The notes: generated by a model not told the origin, from the sequence alone. 64,000 nt of DNA from Paenibacillus sinensis (GCF_019904155.1 NZ_JAHCMB010000121.1:1-64000); one strand, 5' to 3'; positions 17,908 through 28,159 are shown, counted from the first letter of the stretch. Translations and numbers: made by a program.

Positions 17908-18288
17908 ATGAAGGACACGGTTCTGCGGGCATTATTCATGTGGCTGGTGCTGTTTATTGTGCTGCAGCCGATGATGACGTATATCGACTATTTGCTGGAT
18001 CTTCAGATTAAGGCCAATACTTCGTACCTTGCGCAGAAAGCCGCAACTGAAGGAATGATAACCGCGAGCATGCGAAGCGAAGTGATGAATAACCTTAAGG
18101 CTTTGGGCTTCACGGAATCGTCGATCGGGATTTCAAGCAGTACGGAAGCGGTCCAGGACCGAAGCTCCAGACTTGACGTTTATATTAGAGCGCCGCGGAT
18201 TTCCTTGTTTCCTTACAATTTTTCCGGAAATGCGCAATCGTCCTATTACTATGGGCACAGCTCGATTATGAGCGAGTATCTGGATTAA
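17908..18288 (+). CDS. TadE/pseudopilin-like anchored protein (set 2)
   Basis: A 126-residue protein with an N-terminal membrane anchor (ALFMWLVLFIVLQPMMTYI) and a polar domain ending in a Tyr/Ser-rich tail. The AAAGGGG ribosome site fits a CTG start at 17899 better than the ATG at 17908; the difference is three residues. No named family is certain. Size, anchor and position between the pilin-like genes and the secreted proteins suggest a minor pilin. Confidence 0.62.
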   Translation: MKDTVLRALFMWLVLFIVLQPMMTYIDYLLDLQIKANTSYLAQKAATEGMITASMRSEVMNNLKALGFTESSIGISSSTEAVQDRSSRLDVYIRAPRISLFPYNFSGNAQSSYYYGHSSIMSEYLD

Positions 18289-18298
18289 GGGGAGCCCT

Positions 18299-18796
18299 AT
18301 GGACTATATAATCAAGCTGGCGTTTGTGCTGCTGATCTTTATGTATAGCTGGTTTTTTCAGGTACAAAATCAGGAGTGGGACATTGACCGGGAGCTGCTC
18401 AAAAGCGCCAACAACATGGCGGTCCATGATGCCGCGCAGCAGTTGGATGAGGCCGCATTGGCTGATGGACGGCTCGTGATCGATCTGCACGAAGCGGAAG
18501 CTTCGTTCAGGGAGGCGCTTAAGGCGAATTTGGGGCTGGATGACAGTCTCACTCCCCTTGCGGGCAGCCGGTTAAGTTCCAAAGTGGAGATTGTGGATTT
18601 CGAGGTGATTGATGATGCCTCCGGCAGATCGTTCCCGTTTTTGTACGAAGACAGCCGCTTTGGGATCACGAAGTATCTCCAGGGACCGTCGGTGATTGCC
18701 GTAATTAAAACCAGGCACCCCGTGCTGCTCGCCCGCGCCAAGCTTCAGGATGATATCCAGGTACCGGCGGTTCAGGAGTACAAGCCTGATAAATGA
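18299..18796 (+). CDS. Membrane-anchored pseudopilin-like protein (set 2)
   Basis: A 165-residue protein with one N-terminal membrane helix (YIIKLAFVLLIFMYSWFF) and a predicted external domain. It starts 10 bases after the preceding gene with a GGGGAG site. Residues 30-50 (DRELLKSANNMAVHDAAQQ) resemble the post-anchor helix of TadE/TadG-like proteins. It is the last gene of the tightly packed part of set 2; a 192-bp gap with possible RNA structure follows. Confidence 0.62.
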   Translation: MDYIIKLAFVLLIFMYSWFFQVQNQEWDIDRELLKSANNMAVHDAAQQLDEAALADGRLVIDLHEAEASFREALKANLGLDDSLTPLAGSRLSSKVEIVDFEVIDDASGRSFPFLYEDSRFGITKYLQGPSVIAVIKTRHPVLLARAKLQDDIQVPAVQEYKPDK

Positions 18797-18805
18797 AGAA
18801 TCACA

Positions 18806-18942
18806 GGGTTCATTCTAATTATGAAAGGCAGCGGCGGCGAAGCAACTATCGCTCTTGGTATGAACACCTCAAGCCGCCCGCCTGCGCTTTCAGTGCATCG
18901 GCAAGCATCCCCGCATAGAAAGACTGCGGGAGTTTTGCCGAT
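18806..18942 (+). promoter_or_regulatory. Candidate structured RNA leader upstream of the secreted-protein genes
   Basis: The gap contains two stacked structures. TTCAT at 18809-18813 can pair with ATGAA at 18821-18825 or with ATGAA at 18860-18864, giving mutually exclusive folds. Further on, an 8-bp stem (18897-18904 with 18935-18942) encloses an inner 6-bp stem (18910-18915 with 18925-18930). A GC-rich strand at 18829-18839 may also pair with 18872-18883. There is no T-run after the last stem, so it is not a simple terminator. I do not recognise a known riboswitch consensus. It may control or process the mRNA of the three genes that follow. Confidence 0.4.
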
Positions 18943-18988
18943 ACATATGCGCAAATGTACATAAATCATATTAAGGGAGAGGTTGAAT

Positions 18989-19630
18989 ATGAAAAAAATG
19001 ATGTTAAAAGCAAGCGTGGCGTTTCTGCTGCTCACACAGGTAGTGGCGGGGGGAATTCCGGCAGTGGCCGCAGAGCGGCCTGCTTCTAAGGTTGCTGCGG
19101 CAGCAACAGCGGCGCCGGTGATGACGGATAATTTGGCGAAGTATGGGTTGAAGAAAAATGTGAGCTTTCCGGTTACTGTTGCGGCGGGCGGGCTAAGCTA
19201 CACGCTTCACAAGATCATGATCTACGATATTGATTCTGCCGAAGCCAAGGCGATCCGAAACAAGTATGGATACTCCAAGAACAGCGATTACTTCCGGAAT
19301 CCGAAATACTTTGTCTGGACGAAGATTACGATTGCGAATAACAGCAAGAAGGTTGTACAGCAAAATGCAAACGATGTGTCCAGTAAATGGTTTCTAAACG
19401 TGAGAGACTCCGGCGCTCTTGGCCTAGCAATGCCCTTTTTTCTGGCAGACAAAAAAAATAATACTTCTGCCCTGTGGGATTTCAAATTAAATCCAGGAGA
19501 AAAGTTATCGACTTATCAAGGATTTGTTTATGAAGGTAAGTTCAATTACCTGGCTATCCGGATATTTTTTAATGGAGCTTTTTCAGAAAAGTTCATTGTA
19601 GATCGGCCAAAAGAAGGAACCGCTAGATGA
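18989..19630 (+). CDS. Small secreted protein of unknown function (set 2)
   Basis: A 213-residue exported protein; the ATG at 18989 is 6 bases after AGGGAGAGG, whereas TTG at 18983 abuts the site. A Sec signal peptide (about 1-30, LLLTQVVAGGIPAVAA) is followed by an Ala-rich stretch and a beta-rich domain (about 60-205) with YFVWTKITIANNS and LNPGEKLSTYQGFVYEG. This arrangement recalls DUF4352/immunoglobulin-like exported domains, but that is a fold-level guess. It overlaps the next start by 4 bases, so it belongs with the two large proteins. Confidence 0.7.
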   Translation: MKKMMLKASVAFLLLTQVVAGGIPAVAAERPASKVAAAATAAPVMTDNLAKYGLKKNVSFPVTVAAGGLSYTLHKIMIYDIDSAEAKAIRNKYGYSKNSDYFRNPKYFVWTKITIANNSKKVVQQNANDVSSKWFLNVRDSGALGLAMPFFLADKKNNTSALWDFKLNPGEKLSTYQGFVYEGKFNYLAIRIFFNGAFSEKFIVDRPKEGTAR

Positions 19631-21888
19631 AAAAGAGATTCTTGATAGTATTCCTTTGCTTGCTCTGCATCGTGCCGAACTTCTCCAGTTCGGCATATGC
19701 AGCAGACACTCTCTCAAAGTCAGTTTCCTTACCAAATCAACAATTGACTGGATCGGCTAACGCTCAGAAGACATTTTTATTAGACTTGCCTTCGGGAGTG
19801 AGCGCTGCTTCAGTAAAAAGTGGAACTTTAAAATATAACGGCTCTAATTCGATTGTAGGTCTGAGTTTAGAAAATGGAAAAATTAAGCTCACGCTGAGAG
19901 GAAATGAGCAAATTAAAACTATTCAAAATGTTGAAGGTTATCGTGGTTCATATGGAGTTGATTATGAGACGAATCCTGGTAATTCTATATGGCGATACTC
20001 AGATGGTGTTCGCTGGCAGATCAACAAATTCAATATTGACAGAAACACTAATGACTACACAATTATTAGAGGATCAGGGGCATCATTACCGTATGATTTG
20101 CACCAGACACCAGGGGTAGTAACTCGTTCAGATGTTTCAATGGACTATATTAAATGGTACAACGGATGTGCATATGAGGTCATAGACAATACTAACATTA
20201 TCCAAAGCACGATCCGGATAAACAACTTTTATCCTCCATCAGATGCAACCGTAAATGTGAGAAATAGTCAATTTATTATTTCGTACACAGCTCCAGGTAG
20301 TCATATGTATCGTTCTGAAGCTGTTCCTGAATCCGTAGCTGTAGGGCCGTGGGTTGTAGGAAGAAGGTATATTCTTCCCTTCACCTACCACTACTACGCC
20401 GACGCCAAAGTAACTACCTACAATTACAGCGGTAATGTCAGCTTCGATACTGCCCTTCCGGACGATGTGACCTTGGTCGGTACGGTTTCTGTGCTTAAAC
20501 CCAATCCCAACCCGGCGAAGTTCGAGAACTCGAATGTACCGGTTCAATTATCCCTTCGGGGTGAGCTTATGCAGTATACAAATTCTTCTAACATCGAGGA
20601 ATGGGTGTTTTATGCGAAGGAGCATGGCAAAGATAGCAGTCTTCAGATTCAAAAAGATTATTCAAAAACATTGAACAGCAGTAAGACCTTTAGCTTCAGT
20701 ATTCCGGCTACTGATGTCACAACAGACCCTTATCATCGCCTATATGATTTGACAGTGGTTGTCCGTTTCAGCAGGGCAGTCATTACCAAGTCCGGCAGCG
20801 TCTCTTCTTTGGAGCAAAAGCTTTCAGCAACGGTGGAGTTGTACAAGGATCATTCTACTGTTACGTTTCCACCTCCGACTACTGATACGCCATCTACGCC
20901 TACAGGAAGACCCCCGGTTGCCAGGCTCATTGTTCCTCCAGTCGTGAAAGCCGGGGAGGAGTGGACCGCAAGCGGTGGAGCTTCTTACGATCCGGATGGC
21001 ACGATTATAACCTACTTATTCGACGCCCCTGGGGCTAATCCGGCGGGCACGTCTGACCCAACCAAATCTATGACGAAATACTGGTATCTTTCAAGCAAGC
21101 TCGGTGATCAAACGGTAGGGCTGACGGTTGTAGATAATGACTTTATGACTGCGCAAGATGGGGGATTTGTAAAAGTTATTGAGCCGCTTCCGGAAGCAGC
21201 GCTAGAGGTCAGGGGAACCAAAAAACAAAATCGTAAGGTCACGCTGGCCAATACGAGCACAAGTCCGACTCATTACCCTCTGGATGGTTCAAAGACCCGG
21301 ATCACCATTTCGGCCGTCTCCGGAGGAACAAATGCAGATATCAAGTATTCCGGAGCCTTGATTGGGGTTGGATTGAAGGATGTGCTTTTCAAGAAGCCAG
21401 GCATTTATAAAGCGACGATTTATGTAGAGAATGTCCTGGGATACAGCGACACCAATGAAGTCACCTTTGAGATTGTTCCTGACGAAGCACCCACAGTTTA
21501 TTTTTTCATGCCAAGCACGGTTTATCGTGATCCGGCAGACGGGAATAAAGCCAAAATTGCTTTGGACGATATGTCGTTCTCTCCCGACAATGATTTCATC
21601 GATCAGCGGCTTTGGGAATACCGGTATGACTCCGATAATGACGGCAGCTTTGAGGATGAATCCTGGGTGAGCTTCAGCAATGAGAACGCCGATCGGTTGG
21701 ATTTGACGGTAAATGAAATCGGCCGATATGAGATCCGGCATACCGTCTATGAAAAATTCGGGCAGCCAACCATAGATGATTTTATTACATCGGCAGATCG
21801 AAGGTTTACTGATTCATCGAGTATGTCAGCTAATGAGAGAATTGTAACGGTAAAAAACCGGGCGCCTGAAGGCGACTGGGCTTGGTAG
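19627..21888 (+). CDS. Large secreted protein with PKD-like domain (set 2)
   Basis: A 753-residue exported protein. A Sec signal peptide ends near SSSAYAAD (about 26). The N-terminal ~400 residues are Asn/Tyr-rich and beta-like without a recognised family. A Pro/Thr linker (about 415-430) leads to a PKD-like module (RPPVARLIVPPVVKAGEEW, about 432-515) and further beta modules with DxDxDG-like loops (YDSDNDGS) that could bind calcium. It ends abruptly in NRAPEGDWAW without an LPXTG or other anchor motif. The first ~600 bases are more AT-rich than neighbouring genes. The ATG overlaps the upstream stop (ATGA). Confidence 0.7.
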   Translation: MKKRFLIVFLCLLCIVPNFSSSAYAADTLSKSVSLPNQQLTGSANAQKTFLLDLPSGVSAASVKSGTLKYNGSNSIVGLSLENGKIKLTLRGNEQIKTIQNVEGYRGSYGVDYETNPGNSIWRYSDGVRWQINKFNIDRNTNDYTIIRGSGASLPYDLHQTPGVVTRSDVSMDYIKWYNGCAYEVIDNTNIIQSTIRINNFYPPSDATVNVRNSQFIISYTAPGSHMYRSEAVPESVAVGPWVVGRRYILPFTYHYYADAKVTTYNYSGNVSFDTALPDDVTLVGTVSVLKPNPNPAKFENSNVPVQLSLRGELMQYTNSSNIEEWVFYAKEHGKDSSLQIQKDYSKTLNSSKTFSFSIPATDVTTDPYHRLYDLTVVVRFSRAVITKSGSVSSLEQKLSATVELYKDHSTVTFPPPTTDTPSTPTGRPPVARLIVPPVVKAGEEWTASGGASYDPDGTIITYLFDAPGANPAGTSDPTKSMTKYWYLSSKLGDQTVGLTVVDNDFMTAQDGGFVKVIEPLPEAALEVRGTKKQNRKVTLANTSTSPTHYPLDGSKTRITISAVSGGTNADIKYSGALIGVGLKDVLFKKPGIYKATIYVENVLGYSDTNEVTFEIVPDEAPTVYFFMPSTVYRDPADGNKAKIALDDMSFSPDNDFIDQRLWEYRYDSDNDGSFEDESWVSFSNENADRLDLTVNEIGRYEIRHTVYEKFGQPTIDDFITSADRRFTDSSSMSANERIVTVKNRAPEGDWAW

Positions 21889-21904
21889 AGAAAGGACGGG
21901 TAAG

Positions 21905-24900
21905 ATGAAAGCTTCGATAACTATAAAAAGAACGATATCCGCCTTACTTGTGCTGATTTTGCTGTCTGTGAGTTTTCCTGCGTTTTTTACGAACGATCAT
22001 ACAGCTGAAGCTCTAAATACAGACATCGTGAATTATGCGGATGTTCATATTCCAGCCTGGACGGATTCAAAGCATATTCTGACTTTTTATGTAGCGGGTG
22101 ATATGTCGGTCGATATTCCGGAAACGGTCATAACCAACATCCAGTACAATAAAATCACGAAGAATATTACGTATAAGGTACAGCCGACCCGTTATCATGT
22201 CGTTAAGCATACCAACGCTAATGTCAGTGAATCGTACCATACCATTTTGCCGGGACTTTATGTCTTTTCGCAAATGTCGATTCAAGATGATGCACCTAAT
22301 CAGTACGGTCTGGTAGACTGGGACCAAACAAGGTGGACTTATCAGCGTCTGGTTAATGATGTGGTAAGCGGAACGGCCTGGAGGAGTTACAGTGTTGATT
22401 CATTCGTAGACGTCAGCAACAGCGATGGAGCAGTTTCTGAGAATCAGGCTTATGATAATTACGATAAGGCATACAAAGATGCAATGGAGTTTTGGGGTCC
22501 CTCCTACGTTCCTTCCCCTATGCCTAATCCACCTACCAAAATGAGGTGGAGAACTTCAATTACAGATACTTATGATGATAATCTAAATACAGCGCAAAAT
22601 TTCACAGTGTCGCGTGATTTCACCATTGATTTAGTTGTGAACAGCGCTCCGACCCTCTCGATCAGCACTCCAAGCGATCAAATGTTGTTGAATGATCCAG
22701 GTATGAACAGCTTGAACATCGAGGGCGTAGTCCAGGACCCGGATAACAATGACTTAACGGTGACAGCTGAAATTCCGAATGTCTGGTATAAGAGCATCAA
22801 GGTGCCGCAAGCAGGGGGAACCAAGCCATTCTCGATACCCTTGGATATCATTCAGGACTCTATTCCTCCTGGTGATTATACCGTTTGGGTTAAGGCAGTA
22901 GATCCGAGCAACGCCGCGGCTTCCGCTTCTGTCACCGTCAAGGTCAGGCAAAGGCTCAAGCGGAATATCTTTGTCTTAGTTGATTCTCCTATCCAGAATG
23001 CGACGACTTACACAGATACGGAGGGGGATATCAAGTACGCGGAGCGTTACCGCTATGACCATGATGCTGCCTTTTTTGACAGCGGTGAGGGTCTAATTTC
23101 AGGTTCCGGATTGTGGCGTACTACTCCGTACACATCTTTCCCGCTTCCAGGTTTATATATCGCGACCTATCAGCCGCGGGACACGCCGAAAAGCGATGAT
23201 CGATTCGACGAATTCCGGATGTGGTCTCGGGATAATTTGACCCAGATGCGATTTCAGGTCCATCGGAAGCCTATCGCTCTTTTCTCAGCTAAACAAGTGA
23301 ACGGAACTCTGCAGGTGGCGGACAGCTCTTATGATCTGGACCATACGTCAAGAGCGGATAAAGGACTGATCGATTGGCAGTGGCAATATAAGAAGGGCGA
23401 AGACGAGCTCTGGACAGAGGGACTTCCCAGTGGAACGCTGTCTACTACAGATTTATACACCATCCGGCTTCGGGTCCGGGATATAGATGGAGACAACAAC
23501 CTTGGCGTGTGGAGCGATTGGTGTGTGCGAACGGTGGGAGCGTCAGCGGGTAATTTGGCTCCGGTAGCCATGTTTACCGTTAATCCAAACCCGGTTTCTT
23601 ACCGTAAAGCTACGGTGACTACGGACAAATCATTCGATCCTGACAACGATCCGCTTGATATCTATCAGTGGACGGTTTCCAAAGAAGGCGGACCGCAAGT
23701 ATGGAGTTACAGTGGAGGCCCGGCTGTTCCTCCGAATATAGCCGCCTATGGCATAGGCAACTTCCAGGTTTCTCTTCAGGTCCGTGACAACCGGGGATTA
23801 TGGTCCTTGCCCTATAGCCAGACTGTTACCGTTATGAATCATCCTCCGAATCCGGCTTTTAACATGCCAGGCGAAGTATACCGGGATACTGTAATTGCCT
23901 TTGAGAATAATACACCTGATCCGGATGAGGACGGAGATTCATTGACCTATGCTTGGAATACGCGTGTTGATAATAGCGGTTATTATTATGCAGGAAACAG
24001 CCGCAATCCTACCATAAGCGTTCAGAATATGATCAATTGGTATAGTCTTGACCCGAAAAAAACCATCTCTGACGGATGGGAAGTACGTCTGACAGCGTCT
24101 GACGGTCAATTAAGTGGGAACGCTACAAAAACCTTTGAGGTAAAGAACCATAAGCCAACAGCAGCAATTGTAGGATCGGACACAGCTACCCAATATAACA
24201 CCTATACTTATGCATCAAACGATCAGGATGAAGACATCGCTGACCAGCCCATCTTGAAATACTACTGGCGGATAACAGACACGGATGGGCAGATTTCCAT
24301 GAAAAATTCGCCGAATGTCAGTCTGACCTATGATCAACCCGGCGTCTATACACTCGAACATTGGGCTGTAGACCAGATTGGAGACAAGTCGAATATTGCT
24401 TCGCTGAAAGTAACGGTAGCCGAGAATCAGCCTCCAGCCATGACGCTGACCTCGCCGGCTGGCCTCCGATCCAATCCAACGATCACTGATGCGGAGAAGG
24501 AAGGGGACCCATTGATCAAATGGAATTACTCCGATCCGGACGGAGATCCGCAGGAGAAATACCGGCTGGAGTTCTACACCAAGGACAGCCTCTTAGCTAA
24601 AACGATTGAGAACGATGACAGCACCGGATCTATCCGGCAGTACCAGATGCCCAATCAATCCCTGGAACGGTTCCTGTTCTATTCTGTGGTCGGCAGGGCG
24701 TATTCCAAGAACAATTGGTCCGAAATCTCCAACGAGAAAGCGTTCATTATCGACAACCCGCCCGTTCCAGGGTTCACCCTGATCACTGATACAGGGAAGG
24801 ACGCTACGAAGGTTCCCATTTACCGGACGGATGTTCTGCAGATTGAGAGCACGGCGTATGACGATGATGAAGCTAAGGGCGACACGCTGTCGTATCAATA

Positions 24901-25783
24901 TTTTTTGAAAAAGAGCGGCAGTTCCGAGGGGCTTGTAAGTGCAGCCGCCGACTTCAGCAAGCAGTTCACGAGCAACGGCACCTTCACGTACCGCCAGGTG
25001 GTGACGGATTCTCTGGGCCTGTTTCGTGAGATTACTCATGCTTTGACCGTGGTGAACCGACTGCCGGCAGTTAACTTGACCTTCCCGACAAGCGATACCG
25101 TGTCCAAGCCGACCATCTCCAGTACGCTGACTCCGATCATCAAATGGAGCTATTCCGATCCGGACGGGGATGAGCAGCAGCGTTTCCAGGTTAAAATTTA
25201 CGATGCTGTATCGAGTGCATTACTGGTGGACTCGGGGGAACAAATCTCTACAGCTACTCAATGGAAGGTTCCGGCTGGCGCGCTGGAGGAGAATCGGAAG
25301 TACGCAGTCGAGGTCACGGTTCACGATGGACTGGAAAGCGAGGGCTTCGGCAGCGCCACTTCACCGCGCAAATATATGCTGGTTAATCTACTGAGCGTAA
25401 AAGGCGGGGTTAAGCATACATCGGATTGGAATATAAACCGGCAGAATAATAATCTGAAACAGACCGGCAATCCGGAAATCCCGCGGCCTTACACTGTTTT
25501 TTGGGCGGGAGAGAAGTTTGTACTGGTGGCGGATGCGACCGGACTTCCGGATACCATTGAGGTTACTATACCCGGCGGTTTGACAACGCAGCTCTCACCG
25601 GTCGATGAAGATAAGAAGCTATGGAATGGTTCACTGTACGATGAATCGTTCCAGTATCTCCCGGATGGCCCCATCACATTTACCTTTACTGCTACAAATG
25701 AATATCAGACGAAGACGGATAAGGTAACGGTCAATATTTTGGGGAATTGGGATGATTATTATAGAAGTCACCGGATAAAGTAA
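21905..25783 (+). CDS. Giant PKD-repeat secreted protein (set 2)
   Basis: A 1292-residue exported protein, the largest in the window. A signal peptide (about 1-37) is followed by an N-terminal domain and then a chain of PKD/Ig-like modules. Recurrent features are APVAMFTVNPNP, SFDPDNDPL and two closely similar modules around residues 870-990 and 1070-1165, each carrying SDPDGD followed by Gln and an aromatic-rich strand. No sortase motif, SLH domain or catalytic domain is seen. It may be a surface adhesin or substrate of the set 2 machine. It starts 16 bases after the 753-residue protein gene with a GGACGGG site. Confidence 0.75.
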   Translation: MKASITIKRTISALLVLILLSVSFPAFFTNDHTAEALNTDIVNYADVHIPAWTDSKHILTFYVAGDMSVDIPETVITNIQYNKITKNITYKVQPTRYHVVKHTNANVSESYHTILPGLYVFSQMSIQDDAPNQYGLVDWDQTRWTYQRLVNDVVSGTAWRSYSVDSFVDVSNSDGAVSENQAYDNYDKAYKDAMEFWGPSYVPSPMPNPPTKMRWRTSITDTYDDNLNTAQNFTVSRDFTIDLVVNSAPTLSISTPSDQMLLNDPGMNSLNIEGVVQDPDNNDLTVTAEIPNVWYKSIKVPQAGGTKPFSIPLDIIQDSIPPGDYTVWVKAVDPSNAAASASVTVKVRQRLKRNIFVLVDSPIQNATTYTDTEGDIKYAERYRYDHDAAFFDSGEGLISGSGLWRTTPYTSFPLPGLYIATYQPRDTPKSDDRFDEFRMWSRDNLTQMRFQVHRKPIALFSAKQVNGTLQVADSSYDLDHTSRADKGLIDWQWQYKKGEDELWTEGLPSGTLSTTDLYTIRLRVRDIDGDNNLGVWSDWCVRTVGASAGNLAPVAMFTVNPNPVSYRKATVTTDKSFDPDNDPLDIYQWTVSKEGGPQVWSYSGGPAVPPNIAAYGIGNFQVSLQVRDNRGLWSLPYSQTVTVMNHPPNPAFNMPGEVYRDTVIAFENNTPDPDEDGDSLTYAWNTRVDNSGYYYAGNSRNPTISVQNMINWYSLDPKKTISDGWEVRLTASDGQLSGNATKTFEVKNHKPTAAIVGSDTATQYNTYTYASNDQDEDIADQPILKYYWRITDTDGQISMKNSPNVSLTYDQPGVYTLEHWAVDQIGDKSNIASLKVTVAENQPPAMTLTSPAGLRSNPTITDAEKEGDPLIKWNYSDPDGDPQEKYRLEFYTKDSLLAKTIENDDSTGSIRQYQMPNQSLERFLFYSVVGRAYSKNNWSEISNEKAFIIDNPPVPGFTLITDTGKDATKVPIYRTDVLQIESTAYDDDEAKGDTLSYQYFLKKSGSSEGLVSAAADFSKQFTSNGTFTYRQVVTDSLGLFREITHALTVVNRLPAVNLTFPTSDTVSKPTISSTLTPIIKWSYSDPDGDEQQRFQVKIYDAVSSALLVDSGEQISTATQWKVPAGALEENRKYAVEVTVHDGLESEGFGSATSPRKYMLVNLLSVKGGVKHTSDWNINRQNNNLKQTGNPEIPRPYTVFWAGEKFVLVADATGLPDTIEVTIPGGLTTQLSPVDEDKKLWNGSLYDESFQYLPDGPITFTFTATNEYQTKTDKVTVNILGNWDDYYRSHRIK

Positions 25784-26065
25784 GTAAAATATGGACTGCT
25801 TCTTATTTAAAAAATAATGAGGCCGTCCTTTCCTTTCAAAGAGTATGCAAGGACCGGACCTATGCCGCGCTTGATTCTGTAAGGGGTTCAGTCTTGTGCA
25901 GATGCTCGTTTTTTCTGACTGAAAAAATTGTATAATCCGCCCGTCAAACTGGCGAAACTTGAATGGTTGGACCATAGGTTCGCAAAAACAATGGTAATGC
26001 TTCCACATTAGTGATACAATAATAGTCAAAATGACATTCTTGAGTTCCAGAGGAGGATTAATTGA
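25784..26065 (+). promoter_or_regulatory. Gap with probable tkt promoter
   Basis: This 282-bp gap separates set 2 from transketolase. A TATAAT box lies at 25931-25936 in an A/T-rich context, but no good TTGACA lies 16-18 bases upstream, so the promoter is tentative. An imperfect hairpin (about 25812-25860) without a T-run on this strand is the only other structure. I see no clear terminator for the set 2 operon. Confidence 0.3.
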
Positions 26066-28114
26066 ATGACTGAACAACAGGCAAAAGAGCAAGCGATCCA
26101 GAAAGACGAGAACTCCACGATCGACAATCTGTCGATTACGACGATCCGTACGCTTGCTATCGATGCAATCGAGAAAGCCAAGTCCGGCCATCCGGGTATG
26201 CCAATGGGCTCCGCGCCGATGGGCTATCAGCTTTTTGCGAAGACGATGACCCATAATCCGGACCATCCGACCTGGGTGAACCGCGACCGGTTCGTTCTGT
26301 CGGCCGGACACGGCTCTATGCTGCTGTACAGCCTGCTGCATCTCAGCGGATATGATCTTCCGATGGAAGAATTGAAGCAGTTCCGCCAATGGGGAAGCTT
26401 GACTCCGGGTCACCCCGAGTTCGGCCACACCGCAGGCGTTGACGCTACCACCGGACCGCTTGGCCAGGGCATTGCCATGGCAGTCGGCATGGCGATCGCG
26501 GAAGCGCAGCTTGGCGCTACGTACAATAAAGATCAATATAATGTGATCGATCACTATACTTACGCAATCTGCGGCGACGGCGACCTGATGGAGGGTATTT
26601 CCTCCGAAGCTGCATCTTTGGCGGGTCACCTGAAGCTTGGCAAATTGGTTGTGCTGTACGATTCGAACGACATCTCCCTCGACGGCAAGCTGAACCTGGC
26701 ATTCTCCGAGAATGTGGCTCAGCGCTTTGAAGCCTATGGCTGGCAAGTGCTGCGAGTGGAAGACGGCAATGATCTGCCGGCGATCAGCAAGGCCATCGCT
26801 GAAGGCCAGGCTGTTACGGACAAGCCGACCCTGATCGAAGTGAAGACGATTATCGGCTACGGTAGCCCGAACAAGCAGGGTAAGGGCGGCCACGGCGGTA
26901 CTCACGGTTCCCCGCTCGGCGCCGAAGAAGCGAAGCTGACCAAGGAATTCTACAAATGGGTATACGAAGAAGACTTCTATGTTCCGGATGAAGTGCGCGC
27001 CCATTTTGCCGAAGTGAAGGAAAAAGGCATCGCCGCTAATAAAGCCTGGGATGAGAAATTCGCGGCTTACAAGCAGGCTTATCCGGAGCTTGCAGCCCAG
27101 TTCGAAACTGTGCAGAACGGTGATCTGAAAGAAGGATGGGACGCCAAGCTTCCGTTCTTTACAGCAGAAGACAAGGCCGTGTCCACCCGTGTGGCTTCCG
27201 GCAACGCGCTGAACGGCCTGACCGAAGGCGTTCCGCAGCTGTTCGGCGGCTCCGCCGACCTGGAGAGCTCCACGATGACGCATCTGAACGGATTGACTTC
27301 GTTCACGCCGGAATCATACGACGGCCGCAATATTTACTTCGGCGTGCGTGAATTCGGCATGGCAGCTGCCATGAACGGCATCGCGCTGCATTCCGGCCTG
27401 AAGGTGTTCGGCGGCACGTTCTTCGTCTTCACGGATTACCTGCGTCCGGCTGTTCGTCTGGCCGCGATCATGAAGCTGCCGGTTACGTATGTGCTTACGC
27501 ATGACAGCATCGCCGTCGGCGAAGACGGTCCTACGCATGAACCGATCGAACAGCTGGCTTCCCTGCGCATTATTCCGGGTCTTACGGTCATCCGTCCGGC
27601 TGACGCCAACGAGACCTCCGCTGCATGGGCTTATGCCATGGAGAACAAGTCGAACCCGGTAGCTCTGGTGCTTACCCGCCAGAACCTGCCGATCCTCCCA
27701 GGAACGGTGGAAGGCGTTCGCGAGAACATCAAGCGCGGTGGATATGTCGTATCCGAAGCCAAGGGCAAGCCGCAGGCTCAGCTGATTGCAACCGGCTCCG
27801 AGGTTCAACTGGCTGTGAAAGCCCAAGCCGCACTGGCCGAGCAAGGCATCGACGTTCGCGTCATCAGCCTGCCGAGCTGGGATCTGTTCGAGAAGCAGGA
27901 TAAGGCATACCGCGATTCCGTCATTCTGCCGGATGTCAAAGCCCGCCTTGCGATCGAAATGGCGCAGACCTTTGGCTGGGAGCGTTATACCGGCGATCAA
28001 GGCGACATTCTCGGCATCACGACTTTTGGCGCTTCGGCTCCTGGGGACACAGTAATCAAGGAATACGGCTTCACCGTAGAAAATGTTGTTTCCCGCGTGA
28101 AAGCTTTGCTGTAA
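26066..28114 (+). CDS. tkt: Transketolase
   Basis: A 682-residue TPP-dependent enzyme of the pentose phosphate pathway moving two-carbon units between sugar phosphates. The N-terminal motif [14 protein letters not shown], the TPP-binding segment [13 protein letters not shown] and the SLDG loop are present. The central pyrimidine domain holds [25 protein letters not shown] and [15 protein letters not shown], followed by the C-terminal domain. Length is normal. AGAGGAGG precedes the ATG. Strongly biased codons fit a highly expressed gene. Confidence 0.97.
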   Translation: MTEQQAKEQAIQKDENSTIDNLSITTIRTLAIDAIEKAKSGHPGMPMGSAPMGYQLFAKTMTHNPDHPTWVNRDRFVLSAGHGSMLLYSLLHLSGYDLPMEELKQFRQWGSLTPGHPEFGHTAGVDATTGPLGQGIAMAVGMAIAEAQLGATYNKDQYNVIDHYTYAICGDGDLMEGISSEAASLAGHLKLGKLVVLYDSNDISLDGKLNLAFSENVAQRFEAYGWQVLRVEDGNDLPAISKAIAEGQAVTDKPTLIEVKTIIGYGSPNKQGKGGHGGTHGSPLGAEEAKLTKEFYKWVYEEDFYVPDEVRAHFAEVKEKGIAANKAWDEKFAAYKQAYPELAAQFETVQNGDLKEGWDAKLPFFTAEDKAVSTRVASGNALNGLTEGVPQLFGGSADLESSTMTHLNGLTSFTPESYDGRNIYFGVREFGMAAAMNGIALHSGLKVFGGTFFVFTDYLRPAVRLAAIMKLPVTYVLTHDSIAVGEDGPTHEPIEQLASLRIIPGLTVIRPADANETSAAWAYAMENKSNPVALVLTRQNLPILPGTVEGVRENIKRGGYVVSEAKGKPQAQLIATGSEVQLAVKAQAALAEQGIDVRVISLPSWDLFEKQDKAYRDSVILPDVKARLAIEMAQTFGWERYTGDQGDILGITTFGASAPGDTVIKEYGFTVENVVSRVKALL

Positions 28115-28159
28115 TATAGTAAAGATCACATCAGCGAAGCCAAGGGGGACAAGAGAAGC

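Noticed and set aside
25812..25860. Terminator for the set 2 operon
   Set aside because: An imperfect hairpin with bulges and no following T-run on the plus strand.
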